Shown: positions 48,546-58,660 of the stretch, piece after piece
Position numbering within the stretch: the first letter of the stretch is position 1
Layout: each line of letters opens with the position of its first letter
Source of the DNA: an uncultured beta proteobacterium
GTDB taxonomy: Bacteria > Pseudomonadota > Gammaproteobacteria > Burkholderiales > Burkholderiaceae_A
Length of the DNA stretch: 64,000 bases
Direction: 5' to 3'
NCBI GenBank assembly: GCA_902625535.1
Contig: CACOBT010000006.1
Location: 54,497 to 118,496, forward strand
Translations under genes and position numbers: made by a program
The notes under the pieces: generated by a model
Database searches by the model: none
Seen by the model: only the letters and a program-made list of their open reading frames with translations
Told to the model about the DNA's origin: nothing

Positions 48546-49689
48546 TCAAAAATTCTTTTAACCGTTTTAATCGGTAATCCCTAATCTCTGATTTTATTGC
48601 CTGTCTGATTTGGTTACAGTCAATCACTGGTTTGAGAGAATCTTTGGATAAAAATTTGAAACAATCAGTCAATAGGGTTTTGTGTTCTGGATGGTTAAAG
48701 AAAGATACATATAAGAAATCGTCGAGATTTTCAGGGTTTCTAAATAAACTTGCTGTCTCAAAAATATCCAAAATTAGATCACACTGGCTTTTCTGATTGC
48801 TAAATTTATCGATATACTTCTTCCTGGAGATTCTCGATTTATTTAAAACGGTTATCGCATTAACTACAGCCTTAGGAAATTTACAGTGAATATTTCTAAC
48901 TTTGAAATTCTGAAATACAGCTGCAGCTATCCATTCCAGTGAAACCTTGCTCACTTCCAAATTTTTTAGAAACCCACAGAGTTTTTTATCAAATTCTGAG
49001 GAACCAGTGATTTGCTCCCAGGCGCCACAATCCAGGAGGAAATTAACCATATTGATCGGTTTTTGAGCTTTGAGTCCTTTTGCAAGTTCTACCCATATAC
49101 GCTCTTTTGAAAGAGTTAATATTTCCCCTTCCTTAACCATTTGTCGACACAATTTGTAGGTACTATCGTGCACGCTAAAGCCGTTTAGTTGAGACAAGAA
49201 GCGACCCAATCTTATTAATCTTAAGGGATCTTCTACGAATGCAGTATGCACGTGTTTTAATGATTTACACGACAAATCTTTCATTCCTTGAAATGGGTCA
49301 TGTAAGTTCCCCAGCTCGTCCACGGCCATAGCATTTATTGTTAGGTCTCTTCTTTTCAAGTCTTCCTCTAGCGAAATATCTTTACCTGTAAAAAAAATAA
49401 AACCTTTGTAACCAATTCCGTGTTTCTTTTCTCTTCTAGCTAAAGCGAGTTCCTCATTAGTTTCTGGATGTAAAAAAACTGGAAAATTTTTGCCAACAGC
49501 TTTTAGTCTATATTTTTTGAAATGTTCTAAGTCCGCTCCAACTAGTAAAAAATCCTTATCTGTAAAATTTTTTCCCAGAAGAAAATCTCTCACTGCACCA
49601 CCAACACAATATATGCGAATAGAGTCAGGAAGTCTTTTAAAAAAAGAATCATCCTCTCTACTTGGACATAAACCTTGAAGATTTTTCAC
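48526..49689 (-). CDS. cca: CCA tRNA nucleotidyltransferase, HD domain not recognisable
   Basis: The enzyme adds or repairs the tRNA 3' CCA end. The nucleotidyltransferase head IYCVGGAVRDFLLG with DKDFLLVG and RRDLTINAMAVD is intact. The length is about 387 residues, but the C-terminal part lacks the HDxGK-type motif of the phosphohydrolase domain found in the gammaproteobacterial and most betaproteobacterial enzymes. No ATG precedes the core: I chose GTG at 49689, one base after the upstream stop (TAGTGTG), with a TTG at 49722 as alternative. It overlaps the convergent MidA-like gene by 20 bases. Confidence 0.88.
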   Translation of the reverse strand: MKNLQGLCPSREDDSFFKRLPDSIRIYCVGGAVRDFLLGKNFTDKDFLLVGADLEHFKKYRLKAVGKNFPVFLHPETNEELALARREKKHGIGYKGFIFFTGKDISLEEDLKRRDLTINAMAVDELGNLHDPFQGMKDLSCKSLKHVHTAFVEDPLRLIRLGRFLSQLNGFSVHDSTYKLCRQMVKEGEILTLSKERIWVELAKGLKAQKPINMVNFLLDCGAWEQITGSSEFDKKLCGFLKNLEVSKVSLEWIAAAVFQNFKVRNIHCKFPKAVVNAITVLNKSRISRKKYIDKFSNQKSQCDLILDIFETASLFRNPENLDDFLYVSFFNHPEHKTLLTDCFKFLSKDSLKPVIDCNQIRQAIKSEIRDYRLKRLKEFLITRIVS

Positions 49690-49690
49690 A

Positions 49691-50617
49691 CTATTTATTT
49701 TTTGATAAAAATCCCGGAGCAACCTTATGAAGACTGGTTGGATTCTCTAAATTAAATACAAATTCCTTATTATCTGATGCGATTGATGGAACTTCCATTG
49801 AAGCTATATTATCCCTCGACATCAAGGTTGGACCAGGCATTTTTTCTAGAATAAATGCTTGAACTAAACCAACAAATTTTGGTAGTGGTACCACCATTGC
49901 TTTTCTTCCTGAGTAAATTCCTGAAAATTTAATGATTTCATACAAGGTGAACACCTCTGGACCAACACATTCATACACATACTTTTTTTTATTTTTTGAC
50001 ATATCTATACAACTGAAAATAATTCTTATGAGATCATTTAGATAAATTGGTTGAAACTTAGTCTTTGTCAATGCTATCGGTATTATTGGTGAGTACTTCT
50101 GCATTTTTGCAAATAAGTTCATAAATGAGTCTCCTGGGCCAAATACAACCGAGGGACGTAATAAAACAAATTTACCAGAAAAGTTTTCAAGTTGTTTCTC
50201 AGCTGCATATTTTGACCGAAGATATTCGGACGGCGCTGACTCTGATACCCCTAATGCACTAACATGGATAATCTCTTTAACTCGTAGTTTGTTACATGCT
50301 ACTACGAGATTTTTAACTAATTTGACATGTGCTTCATTAAAATCTTTTCCCCAAGGATCGCCTTTTTTTGAATGTAGGCGCCCAACTAAATTAATTACTA
50401 TGTCACTATCTTTTATTGCGATAGAAATACTATCCGGTTCGTTAGTGAACTCAAAAACTTTCAAGTTGGGAACTGTCCAAAGGGACCTTGCGTTTATTCG
50501 TTTGGTTGTTAATACATTAACCAAAAAGTCATTTTTTGAAAGGAAGGTAGCCAGCGCTCTTCCAATGAAACCGCTACCCCCAATTATTGAAATTGTTTTT
50601 CTATACTCGTTGACCAT
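49691..50617 (-). CDS. NDUFA9-like NAD(P)-dependent epimerase-fold protein
   Basis: A 308-residue atypical SDR with the Rossmann motif IIGGSGFIGRALA at the N-terminus, VINLVGRLH near 75, and SALGVSESAPSEYLRSK at about 116-132, where the catalytic Tyr/Lys pair would be. This matches the group annotated as complex I NDUFA9-subunit family in Betaproteobacteria. It probably binds NADPH; a catalytic role is unproven. It follows slt by 8 bases and precedes cca by 1. Confidence 0.85.
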   Translation of the reverse strand: MVNEYRKTISIIGGSGFIGRALATFLSKNDFLVNVLTTKRINARSLWTVPNLKVFEFTNEPDSISIAIKDSDIVINLVGRLHSKKGDPWGKDFNEAHVKLVKNLVVACNKLRVKEIIHVSALGVSESAPSEYLRSKYAAEKQLENFSGKFVLLRPSVVFGPGDSFMNLFAKMQKYSPIIPIALTKTKFQPIYLNDLIRIIFSCIDMSKNKKKYVYECVGPEVFTLYEIIKFSGIYSGRKAMVVPLPKFVGLVQAFILEKMPGPTLMSRDNIASMEVPSIASDNKEFVFNLENPTSLHKVAPGFLSKNK

Positions 50618-50625
50618 ATCGACTC

Positions 50626-52530
50626 TTAAATCCGCAGCGCGTCTAAAATTTCATTGAAGTTTATAATAATTTTATCTTTATGTATTTCTTTATCTGGAAT
50701 GATATCAGTTAACAGTTCTTTGTATATAGCACTACTAACAATGACGGCTTGAACATATTCTCTTGTTTCTTTAAAAGGTATCGATTCAATAAACATAGCG
50801 GCACTCATACTCTTCTTTTTTCCATCCGCTATCCATTTTCTTGCTCGAGATGGCCCTGCATTATACGCTGCTAAGCTAAGCGGAATAGAATTATTGAACT
50901 GACTTAAAAGTTTGCTAAGATATCTAGAACCTAATCGAATGTTCTCATTGGGGTTGGTCAAATTTAGCTTTGCTTTGTTATTTTTTCTCGTTTCTAATGC
51001 AGTTTTCGGCAGAATCTGCATCAATCCTACTGCGCCAGCAGACGACCTAATTTCTTTATTGAATCGTGACTCTTGTCTAATTAACCCCATGATAAGCCAC
51101 GGAGGAACTCCACTGATTCTGCCTGCTTCGGCAACAGATTCCTCGAAAGCAAGTGGATATTTAAATTGAAAGCTATCGCCGTTATGAGCATAAATAGCCG
51201 CCGATATACTTCGATCGTATATTTGTATTTTTGATAGATACGATGCCAGGTTTAAAAGTTTATCTGTTGAAAAATCTTTAATAAAAAATTTCCACTCAGA
51301 AAGGCCTATATGAAAAATTTGCGATTCAAATAACTTCAAGATATCTTTAAGCTGGTTATTGTTTTCCCACGATAAATTATTTGTCAGAGAGAGAGATTTT
51401 GGATAATAGACAAGTTGCTTGTTTAAAACTTTATCCGTTGCTTCCTCAATTCTAGCACTAGCTAGAAAGCCATAGAAACTTTGTTTTTTTCCTAACGTTT
51501 CGAATATTTTCATTGCTTTATTAGTTTGATTCTGTTTTTCTAAGGCTTTGGCCTTCCAATACATCCAGTTTTCATTCTTGCTTATGTGACCTGGAAGATT
51601 CGTTAACGCTTTATCGAATACATCATAGTTTGCACGACGTAAGGCCATTCGCGCTACAATTTCTAATGTTTCAGAGGGATGTTTCGAAATAGAGTCTAAG
51701 CCTAGGATCACAGTATCCCAGGCCTTCCTATGTGTCACACCAAACAAAGCAGTCCCTAATTGAAGTTGTAGATAACTTTTTTGTTCTTTATTAAAAAGTT
51801 TTTTGCTTTCCTTGAACAATCTGTAAGCCTCTCGACTATTCCGGCTAGACCTGTAAATTATTTTCAGTACTAGATCCTCATTGATTCCAGTCGATTTTTT
51901 TTTAAATAATTTTTTTAAATGCGTTAGGACTCGCATAGAAAATTCAAGATCTCCTTTCTTTGCCGAGTACCTCGCTCGTTCAATATAAAAATTCGGATTC
52001 ATTTTCTCTTTTGTTAGCCATTCCATTATAAGCCGTTGGCAACCTTTCCTTGACTCATTTTCCATGACTAACCCTTGAAAAGCTTGTGATTCAATATTTT
52101 TTCCGATATTTTTCAAGCAGTGTAACGATGGATTAGGGTCCCCCAACGAGTTAGTTGAGAAATTTATCGCCAAGTCTCTCAACAAATTAGAATTTTGAAC
52201 AATCTCATCTATTTCATTAAAGTAAGTTTCTACTAACAAGTCAGAAAATCTATGCCCTCGATATTTTTTTATAAATGTTGTCAATTCGGTTTTGACATTT
52301 ATTGAGTCGGGTTTTTTCTTAATGTTAAAAAGTAAAAGTTCATAATCTAGCCAACGAGTCAATACCTCTGAATCTATCTTGTCTTTTTGCTCCTTTAATT
52401 CTGAAAATTGTTTTTGATCTAAGAGATTCTTGAGATGGCTGATGGAGGCAGCAGAGGAACTACTTGACTGAGTGATAATTAGATTAAAAAAAAAAAGTAG
52501 TCCTGTCTTGAAAAAAATACTATTCATCAT
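50626..52530 (-). CDS. slt: Soluble lytic murein transglycosylase
   Basis: A periplasmic enzyme of 634 residues: signal peptide (about 1-28), a long alpha-superhelical U/L-type domain, and a C-terminal SLT domain with catalytic Glu487 (RQESRFN), SAGAVGLMQILP and the NIRLGSRYL and AYNAGP motifs. It cleaves peptidoglycan glycan strands to 1,6-anhydro products, the ligands that AmpG imports. I chose the ATG at 52530; a second ATG follows directly and a TTG lies upstream. It overlaps the metF end by 11 bases. Confidence 0.92.
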   Translation of the reverse strand: MMNSIFFKTGLLFFFNLIITQSSSSSAASISHLKNLLDQKQFSELKEQKDKIDSEVLTRWLDYELLLFNIKKKPDSINVKTELTTFIKKYRGHRFSDLLVETYFNEIDEIVQNSNLLRDLAINFSTNSLGDPNPSLHCLKNIGKNIESQAFQGLVMENESRKGCQRLIMEWLTKEKMNPNFYIERARYSAKKGDLEFSMRVLTHLKKLFKKKSTGINEDLVLKIIYRSSRNSREAYRLFKESKKLFNKEQKSYLQLQLGTALFGVTHRKAWDTVILGLDSISKHPSETLEIVARMALRRANYDVFDKALTNLPGHISKNENWMYWKAKALEKQNQTNKAMKIFETLGKKQSFYGFLASARIEEATDKVLNKQLVYYPKSLSLTNNLSWENNNQLKDILKLFESQIFHIGLSEWKFFIKDFSTDKLLNLASYLSKIQIYDRSISAAIYAHNGDSFQFKYPLAFEESVAEAGRISGVPPWLIMGLIRQESRFNKEIRSSAGAVGLMQILPKTALETRKNNKAKLNLTNPNENIRLGSRYLSKLLSQFNNSIPLSLAAYNAGPSRARKWIADGKKKSMSAAMFIESIPFKETREYVQAVIVSSAIYKELLTDIIPDKEIHKDKIIINFNEILDALRI

Positions 52531-53359
52531 TATTCGCAAAGGGAATACCAGATAAAATGTCTACTATTGGTTTAGACTGGTTCATCGAATAAAAATGTAG
52601 TCCTGGGCAATTATTTTGTAATAGGTTTTTACAGAGTCGAGTAACAACACTTATTCCGAAACTATATATTTTTACCCTATCATCTCCAAAATCAGATAGC
52701 CTGTTTCTGATCCATTTTGGAATCTCAGCACCACAGGAATCGGAGAAACGAGCGAGTTGGCTAAAATTTGTTATTGGCATAACACCCGGAACGATGGGCA
52801 CGGTTACGCCCCGTTTATGGGCTTCTTCAACGAATGAGAAATAGGCATCAGGGTTATAAAAATACTGGGTAATAGCCCCATCTGCTCCAGCATTAATTTT
52901 TTCAACAAAATAGTTAATATCCTGTTCACAACTATCAGACTGGGGGTGCTTTTCAGGGTAAGCGGCAACTTCTATTTTGAAATGGTTCCCAAACTCTCGT
53001 CTAATGAATCGCACGAGATCCACTGCATTCTTGAATTCTCCAAGGCCTCCGTAGCCAGACGGCAAATCACCTCGTAAAACGACGAGCCTGGAAAACCCGT
53101 GCTTTGCGTAAGAATCAAGTAGGTCAAAAATTGATTTTTCGTCAGACCCGTAGCATGAAACATGCGGCACACCTTCTTTAAAACTTTTTTTTAACTCTCT
53201 TGCGGTAGCCAGGGTTCCGTCTCTAGTAGAACCACCAGCTCCATAAGTCACAGATGCAAAACCAAAACGCATTAAAGAAAGTTCTTTTGCCGCCTCTTTA
53301 AACCTAGATATTCCTTCCCCCGTTTTTGGGGGAAAGAATTCCACGCTTAATTCCAACAT
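52520..53359 (-). CDS. metF: Methylenetetrahydrofolate reductase
   Basis: A 279-residue flavin-dependent TIM-barrel enzyme that makes the methyl-THF used by MetH. The N-terminal VEFFPPKTGEG, FASVTYGAGGSTRDGT and the AYPEKHPQ segment are diagnostic. It shares one base with the ahcY stop (TAATG at 53359), so it lies directly behind the SAH riboswitch-controlled ahcY gene. Confidence 0.95.
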   Translation of the reverse strand: MLELSVEFFPPKTGEGISRFKEAAKELSLMRFGFASVTYGAGGSTRDGTLATARELKKSFKEGVPHVSCYGSDEKSIFDLLDSYAKHGFSRLVVLRGDLPSGYGGLGEFKNAVDLVRFIRREFGNHFKIEVAAYPEKHPQSDSCEQDINYFVEKINAGADGAITQYFYNPDAYFSFVEEAHKRGVTVPIVPGVMPITNFSQLARFSDSCGAEIPKWIRNRLSDFGDDRVKIYSFGISVVTRLCKNLLQNNCPGLHFYSMNQSKPIVDILSGIPFANNDE

Positions 53360-54780
53360 TAATACCTGTATGTTTCAGATTTATACGGACCAGATATTTC
53401 AACTCCAATGTACGCTGCCTGTTCTCCCGAAAGCTCTGTAAGTTCCGCGCCGATGGAATCCAGTTGTAAACGGGCAACTTTCTCATCTAAATGCTTGGGT
53501 AAGACGTAGACTCTGCCTGCAGCGTATCTGTCGGGATTACAAAATAATTCAATTTGAGCCAATACCTGATTAGCAAAAGAGGAGCTCATTACATAGCTTG
53601 GGTGTCCGGTCGCACATCCGAGGTTTACTAGACGACCCTTAGCAAGCAATATAATTCTTTTTCCGTCTGGGAAAATTACGTGATCCACCTGGGGTTTAAT
53701 TTCTTCCCACTCCAAATCTTCTAATTCCCCAACATCAATTTCGTTGTCAAAGTGACCGATGTTGCAAACGATAGCCTCATTCTTCATCGCTTCAACGTGT
53801 TTTCTATTTATTACAGACTTGTTTCCGGTGGCGGTAACAAAAATATCCGCTTTATCAGCTGCGTATTCCATTGTTACAACTTTATAGCCCTCCATTGCTG
53901 CTTGAAGCGCACAAATTGGATCTACTTCGGTGACCCAAACTTGAGCAGACAAAGCTTTGAGCGCTTGTGCGGAACCTTTTCCGACATCACCATACCCACA
54001 AACTACTGCAACTTTACCGGCAATCATTACATCGGTGGCTCTTTTGATTCCGTCTACGAGAGACTCCCGACATCCGTATAGGTTGTCAAACTTACTTTTT
54101 GTTACGGAATCGTTAACATTAATGGCTTTAAAAGCCAGACTTCCTTCGGCCGACATCTCATTGAGACGCAAAACACCAGTTGTTGTTTCTTCCGTGACCC
54201 CGATTACACTTTTCAAATTTCTTTCGTAGAAGCCTGGGTCAACCGCTAGTTTTTCTTTTATTGAATCAAACAACGCCTCTTCTTCCTCATTACCCGGATT
54301 CGATAAAACACTGGAATCTCGTGAAGCTTTTGAACCAAGGTGAAGAAGTAGGGTCGCGTCTCCTCCATCGTCGAGGATCATATTACTAGTCTGATCATTA
54401 TCCCATTCAAAAATCTTGTGCGTGTATGACCAATATTCGTTTAACGACTCACCTTTCTTTGCAAACACAGGAACTCCAGTTTCTGCTATGGCCGCTGCGG
54501 CATGATCCTGAGTTGAAAAAACGTTACACGAAGCCCACCTCACATCTGCACCCAAATCCGTTAATGTTTCGATTAGGACCGCGGTCTGTACAGTCATGTG
54601 CAATGAACCAGAGATTCGTGCGCCAGCGAGCGGTTTGCTTTCCGAAAATTCTCGCCGAATCGCCATTAAACCAGGCATTTCAGTCTCTGCTATGCTAATT
54701 TCTTTCCTTCCCCAATTACTTAGGGATATATCTGCTACAACGTAATCTGCGTTTTTATCGCCACTTAAAACAGCACTCAT
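53359..54780 (-). CDS. ahcY: S-adenosylhomocysteine hydrolase
   Basis: AhcY splits S-adenosylhomocysteine into adenosine and homocysteine, removing product inhibition after methylation reactions. The 473-residue NAD-dependent enzyme shows [12 protein letters not shown], the [11 protein letters not shown] segment, the substrate region AIKVN-like ([17 protein letters not shown]), the NAD loop [13 protein letters not shown] and the C-terminal KSETYRY. The AGGAGG ribosome-binding site (54785-54790) is 5 bases from the ATG and lies immediately downstream of a SAH riboswitch aptamer. Confidence 0.97.
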   Translation of the reverse strand: MSAVLSGDKNADYVVADISLSNWGRKEISIAETEMPGLMAIRREFSESKPLAGARISGSLHMTVQTAVLIETLTDLGADVRWASCNVFSTQDHAAAAIAETGVPVFAKKGESLNEYWSYTHKIFEWDNDQTSNMILDDGGDATLLLHLGSKASRDSSVLSNPGNEEEEALFDSIKEKLAVDPGFYERNLKSVIGVTEETTTGVLRLNEMSAEGSLAFKAINVNDSVTKSKFDNLYGCRESLVDGIKRATDVMIAGKVAVVCGYGDVGKGSAQALKALSAQVWVTEVDPICALQAAMEGYKVVTMEYAADKADIFVTATGNKSVINRKHVEAMKNEAIVCNIGHFDNEIDVGELEDLEWEEIKPQVDHVIFPDGKRIILLAKGRLVNLGCATGHPSYVMSSSFANQVLAQIELFCNPDRYAAGRVYVLPKHLDEKVARLQLDSIGAELTELSGEQAAYIGVEISGPYKSETYRY

Positions 54781-54800
54781 ACCACCTCCTCTATGAAGAT

Positions 54801-54872
54801 GAGCGCCGTTATTACTTTTATATTAGAATTTAGACTAAGCCTGGGAGTCTATTCTCGCAACGCTCCTTAGTC
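54801..54872 (-). promoter_or_regulatory. S-adenosylhomocysteine (SAH) riboswitch
   Basis: Read on the minus strand, the leader of ahcY has the SAH riboswitch architecture. A perfect 7-bp P1 helix pairs GACTAAG (54872-54866) with CTTAGTC (54839-54833). Between them are the core AGGAGCGTTGCG, a small P2 hairpin and CCCAGGCTT. After a 22-base AT-rich linker comes AACGGCGCTC, whose CGCTC (about 54801-54805) can pair with GAGCG (54865-54861) to form the pseudoknot helix P4. The ribosome-binding site follows 10 bases later. SAH riboswitches are known to turn on ahcY in Beta- and Gammaproteobacteria. Confidence 0.9.
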
Positions 54873-54953
54873 AACTCTCTATTCTACTTCCTTAAATAAA
54901 TGAAGTAAACATATTTATGGTTCGGAATGTGAAAAGAGTTCTTTAGCAGTCTA

Positions 54954-56117
54954 TCAACACATTTTCTTGAGTTCTGCAATCTTATTTCTTTCTTCCCAAC
55001 TAAAACCCTGATCTTCTCTTCCAAAATGACCATAAGCGGCCGTTTTTCCATAAATAGGCTTTATAAGATTCAGCATGTTAATTATTCCTCTAGGACGTAA
55101 ATCGAAAATCTTCTTCACGGCTTCCTCTATCAGTGAATCTGGTGCCAGACCTGTTCCCATCGTAGAAACGTGTATCGAAGTAGGATTCGATACACCGATT
55201 GCGTAGCTCAGCTGAACCAAACACTTTTGGGATAAGCCAGCGGCTACTATGTTTTTTGCCACATATCTCGCTGCATACGCAGCTGATCTATCGACTTTTG
55301 AAGGATCTTTGCCTGAAAACGCCCCTCCTCCATGAGGAGCCGCTCCGCCATATGTGTCAACTATAATCTTCCGTCCGGTTAGGCCACAGTCACCTTGTGG
55401 CCCTCCTACTACAAAACGTCCTGTGGGATTCACGAGATACGTCACATTTTTAGCGGAAAGGTGTTGTGGTAAACATGGTTTAATAATCTCTTCAATGACA
55501 CACTCCTCTATCGTATTTTTTTCTACGTCTGGGGCGTGTTGGGTTGACATGACCACAGTGTCAATTGCGGCCGGGCGTCCGTTTTCATACCTGACGGTAA
55601 CTTGCGATTTTGCGTCTGGTCTCAACCATTCGATTTGTTTATTTTTTCTCAGCCACGCCTGTTTTGCCACAAGCTTGTGTGCTGTGTCAATGGCAATTGG
55701 CATTAAATTATCAGTTTCGCTGCACGCATAACCGAACATTAAACCTTGATCACCCGCTCCCTGTTCAGCAGGATCGTTACCGCGGTCTCGGTCGACTCCC
55801 TGGGCGATATCATTGCTTTGTTTATCATAAGCTACTAATACTGAAGCACCTTTATAATCAATTCCGAAATCAGAGTTGTCGTACCCTATATTTTTTAGCG
55901 TCTCTCTGGCTATACCAATGTAGTCAACCTCTGCTGAGGTGCTGATTTCGCCAGCTAACAAGACCAATCCAGTGTTACACAAGGTTTCCGCAGCTACTCT
56001 TGCGCCCGGATCTTCTGCGAGAATAGCATCAAGAATATTGTCCGAAATTTGGTCAGATACTTTGTCTGGATGTCCTTCTGAAACAGATTCAGAAGTAAAT
56101 AGGTACGAATGTGCCAT
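54954..56117 (-). CDS. metK: S-adenosylmethionine synthetase
   Basis: MetK forms SAM from methionine and ATP. The 387-residue protein carries [47 protein letters not shown] and the C-terminal [13 protein letters not shown], all typical. It is transcribed in the same direction as ahcY, 173 bases upstream, and divergently from the acyltransferase gene (49 bases between starts). No SAM riboswitch is visible in its short leader. Confidence 0.97.
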   Translation of the reverse strand: MAHSYLFTSESVSEGHPDKVSDQISDNILDAILAEDPGARVAAETLCNTGLVLLAGEISTSAEVDYIGIARETLKNIGYDNSDFGIDYKGASVLVAYDKQSNDIAQGVDRDRGNDPAEQGAGDQGLMFGYACSETDNLMPIAIDTAHKLVAKQAWLRKNKQIEWLRPDAKSQVTVRYENGRPAAIDTVVMSTQHAPDVEKNTIEECVIEEIIKPCLPQHLSAKNVTYLVNPTGRFVVGGPQGDCGLTGRKIIVDTYGGAAPHGGGAFSGKDPSKVDRSAAYAARYVAKNIVAAGLSQKCLVQLSYAIGVSNPTSIHVSTMGTGLAPDSLIEEAVKKIFDLRPRGIINMLNLIKPIYGKTAAYGHFGREDQGFSWEERNKIAELKKMC

Positions 56118-56166
56118 TGTTTACCTTTTTTTTGTAAGATGATAGAAAAATAAATGCTTTTATAAT

Positions 56167-57027
56167 TTGAAACATCTCACTATAGCCTTCATTAAAATTA
56201 GTTTCAAATTTTTTGGAATATTTCCATTACCCTTATTGAGACTGCTCGGCAAATTGTTTGGCCTTTTGATGTGGCTCTCATCAAAAAGCTTTCGTAAGCA
56301 GTTTAGAAGAAATTGGCTTCAGGCAAAAAAAGCTGACAATACAGGTAAGATGGACGACTGTTCTTTTGTTAATGCTGTCGGAACCTCTGGTGAAAAGCTA
56401 TTTGAAACTCCTAAGATATGGACGCAGACAAAGGTAGTTTCTTTAATTGAGAAAAAAGGTACCGATTTAATTCATAAAAATATAAATGCGGGAAAAGGTC
56501 TGATTTGCTTAACGCCGCATTTAGGTTCCTTTGAACTGGCACCGAGAGTTGTGGGCGAGTTAACGCCTTTAACTGTACTCTATCGTCCTCCAAAACGCGA
56601 AGATTTGCATGAATTGTTAGTGCATTTTAGAAATTCCAAAAATATAAAGCTAGTGCAAACTAATTATTCAGGAGTTAAATATCTAATAAAATTTTTGAAA
56701 AATGGAAACTGTGTTGGTATTTTACCTGACCATGTACCTAACAAAGGGGCGGGTAAATGGACCCCTTTTTTTGGAAAGTTAGCTTACACTAACACTCTGG
56801 TAATTCGGCTTGCGAAACTTACTTCTGCTCCAATCTCATGGGTTACTTGCATTAGAACCTCGAATGGGTGGAAATTTTCTGCTGAAATATGGGATCAGAA
56901 ATTTGATAAAAATACAGACGAAAATGAAGGTTTAATAAAATTAAACAATAAAATAGAGGAGCTTGTTTATGATTATCCAGAGGAGTATTTTTGGGGATAT
57001 GACAGATATAAAAAACCTAGAGCTTAA
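56167..57027 (+). CDS. LpxL/HtrB-like lipid A acyltransferase
   Basis: A 286-residue inner-membrane acyltransferase of the LpxL/HtrB family. An N-terminal hydrophobic anchor (about 8-38) is followed by the catalytic HX4E motif (TPHLGSFELA) near residue 117 and the GILPDHVPNKGAG substrate segment. It likely adds a secondary acyl chain to lipid A. The best start is TTG at 56167; no ATG is available in frame. The metK-acyltransferase-dapF neighbourhood is typical of Burkholderiales. Confidence 0.86.
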   Translation: MKHLTIAFIKISFKFFGIFPLPLLRLLGKLFGLLMWLSSKSFRKQFRRNWLQAKKADNTGKMDDCSFVNAVGTSGEKLFETPKIWTQTKVVSLIEKKGTDLIHKNINAGKGLICLTPHLGSFELAPRVVGELTPLTVLYRPPKREDLHELLVHFRNSKNIKLVQTNYSGVKYLIKFLKNGNCVGILPDHVPNKGAGKWTPFFGKLAYTNTLVIRLAKLTSAPISWVTCIRTSNGWKFSAEIWDQKFDKNTDENEGLIKLNNKIEELVYDYPEEYFWGYDRYKKPRA

Positions 57028-57044
57028 GTTCTAAGAGTTAACCC

Positions 57045-57920
57045 ATGGATAAAATTAAATTTTCGAAAATGGAAAGTTTAGGTAATGATTTCATAGTCAT
57101 TTATGAAACTGCACAAATCTCTAAAATTTTCAATCTCGAAAAGAGCCAAATTAAAAAGTTAACTGACAGAAAACAGGGGATTGGTGCAGATCAGGTTCTT
57201 GTTGTTAGAGATATAGGTAACTCAGTCGGCAAGTTCCACTACAAAATTTTCAACGCTGATGGCGGGGAAGTCGAACAATGCGGAAATGGGGCAAGGTGCG
57301 TCAAAAAATTTTTGTTTGATAAAGGTTTTTGGACAAAAAAAAGTTTAACTTTGGTAGCGATGAAAAGTGAATTTTTGGTCCAATCGGTAAACAATAAGGA
57401 CTTCACTGTTTGTTTAAAAGTCCATGGTACCCGACCAGGTGATGTGGGATTTGACGAGAATGCTGCCAGGGAGAAGGGGAAAGGGGCAAACCCTCACTAC
57501 CAAATAAAATTAACCAATGAGTCCTCTATAAATCTCTGTTTGGTTTCTATGGGCAATCCGCACGGTGTATGCTGGGACACATTTGACAAAAGTGTGCGGC
57601 TAAAAGACATATTTGAGCAATTAAATGCGATAAATATTTTTCAAAATAATATAAATTTGGGATTTTGTAAGAAAGAAAGTAAAAGAGCTTTGTCTTTACG
57701 CGTTTTCGAGAGAGGCGTTGGAGAGACAAAATCCTGTGGCAGTGGTGCGTGTGCAGCTGTAGTTTCAGGAATTTTGAATGATTTCCTATCGGCGAATGAA
57801 CTTATAGAGGTAAAAATGCAGCAGGGTTCACTGTTCGTGAAGTGGGACGGGGATTTTTTGTCTCCTGTTCTTTTATCTGGTCCAGCAAATACGGTTTTTG
57901 ATGGGGAGTATTATGTGTAA
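57045..57920 (+). CDS. dapF: Diaminopimelate epimerase
   Basis: DapF converts LL- to meso-diaminopimelate for lysine and peptidoglycan. The 291-residue enzyme has the N-terminal MESLGNDFIVIYE, the first catalytic Cys in VEQCGNGARC and the second in TKSCGSGACAAV, so both acid-base cysteines are present. It lies 17 bases after the acyltransferase stop and 35 bases before the DUF484 gene. Confidence 0.96.
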   Translation: MDKIKFSKMESLGNDFIVIYETAQISKIFNLEKSQIKKLTDRKQGIGADQVLVVRDIGNSVGKFHYKIFNADGGEVEQCGNGARCVKKFLFDKGFWTKKSLTLVAMKSEFLVQSVNNKDFTVCLKVHGTRPGDVGFDENAAREKGKGANPHYQIKLTNESSINLCLVSMGNPHGVCWDTFDKSVRLKDIFEQLNAINIFQNNINLGFCKKESKRALSLRVFERGVGETKSCGSGACAAVVSGILNDFLSANELIEVKMQQGSLFVKWDGDFLSPVLLSGPANTVFDGEYYV

Positions 57921-57955
57921 TGTGGTCCAACTTTGATGGTATGTGAGCTAGCTTT

Positions 57956-58660
57956 ATGAAAAATTTGACCGAAGAGCAGAAAGTCAGAAAGTTTCTACTT
58001 AATGAAAAAGATTTTTTTGTAAGAAATGAGGACTTATTATGCTTGCTGAGGTTATCTCATCCGAATACAAGAGGTTCCGTTTCTTTGCTTGAAAGGCAGA
58101 ACAAATTGCTTCGAAAATCATTAGATGAAATTAGAGAAGAACTGGGTTCTGTTAAACAAATTGCGCAAAAAAACCACGAAACACTCAATAAAGTATTTGA
58201 TTGGATTTTAAAACTTTCTTTTGTCGCAGATGAGAAAAAAAATTTTTCGGTTTTTTTAAAGTTGACTCGGGAAATATTTAACTTAGACATTGTATCTTTG
58301 CTTTTGATAAGTGAATTGAGAAATGAAACGCAGTCTACTCCGAAAGAAAAACCATCAAATACAAACAAAGAACTTTTGAGTAAAATAAAAAATATTGAAA
58401 TATCTATACTCGCAAATCCTGATTCTGAATTCAAATACTGGAAAAATTTACTTAGTTTTGGAAGATATAGTTATGCAAAAGCTTCTAAAACAGAGTGCGC
58501 CAGCATGATAGTTTTGCCTCTAAGACGAAAAAAAGGAGGGCAGGCTAGGGGGGTTCTTATTTTGGGATCAACAAAAGCAAAAAGGTTTGATGAACGACTC
58601 GGAATATTTTTTTTGGAAAAAATTTCTGAAGTGTCGTCGTTAGTAACTTTAGCAAAATGA
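57956..58660 (+). CDS. DUF484 family protein
   Basis: A 234-residue protein of the DUF484 family, which commonly sits between dapF and xerC. The start EEQKVRKFLLNEKDFFVRNE resembles the family opening, followed by SVSLLERQNKLLRKSL, a coiled segment and a GAF-like C-terminal half. No catalytic role is known. Its stop overlaps the xerC start (ATGA, 58657-58660), indicating translational coupling. Confidence 0.88.
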   Translation: MKNLTEEQKVRKFLLNEKDFFVRNEDLLCLLRLSHPNTRGSVSLLERQNKLLRKSLDEIREELGSVKQIAQKNHETLNKVFDWILKLSFVADEKKNFSVFLKLTREIFNLDIVSLLLISELRNETQSTPKEKPSNTNKELLSKIKNIEISILANPDSEFKYWKNLLSFGRYSYAKASKTECASMIVLPLRRKKGGQARGVLILGSTKAKRFDERLGIFFLEKISEVSSLVTLAK

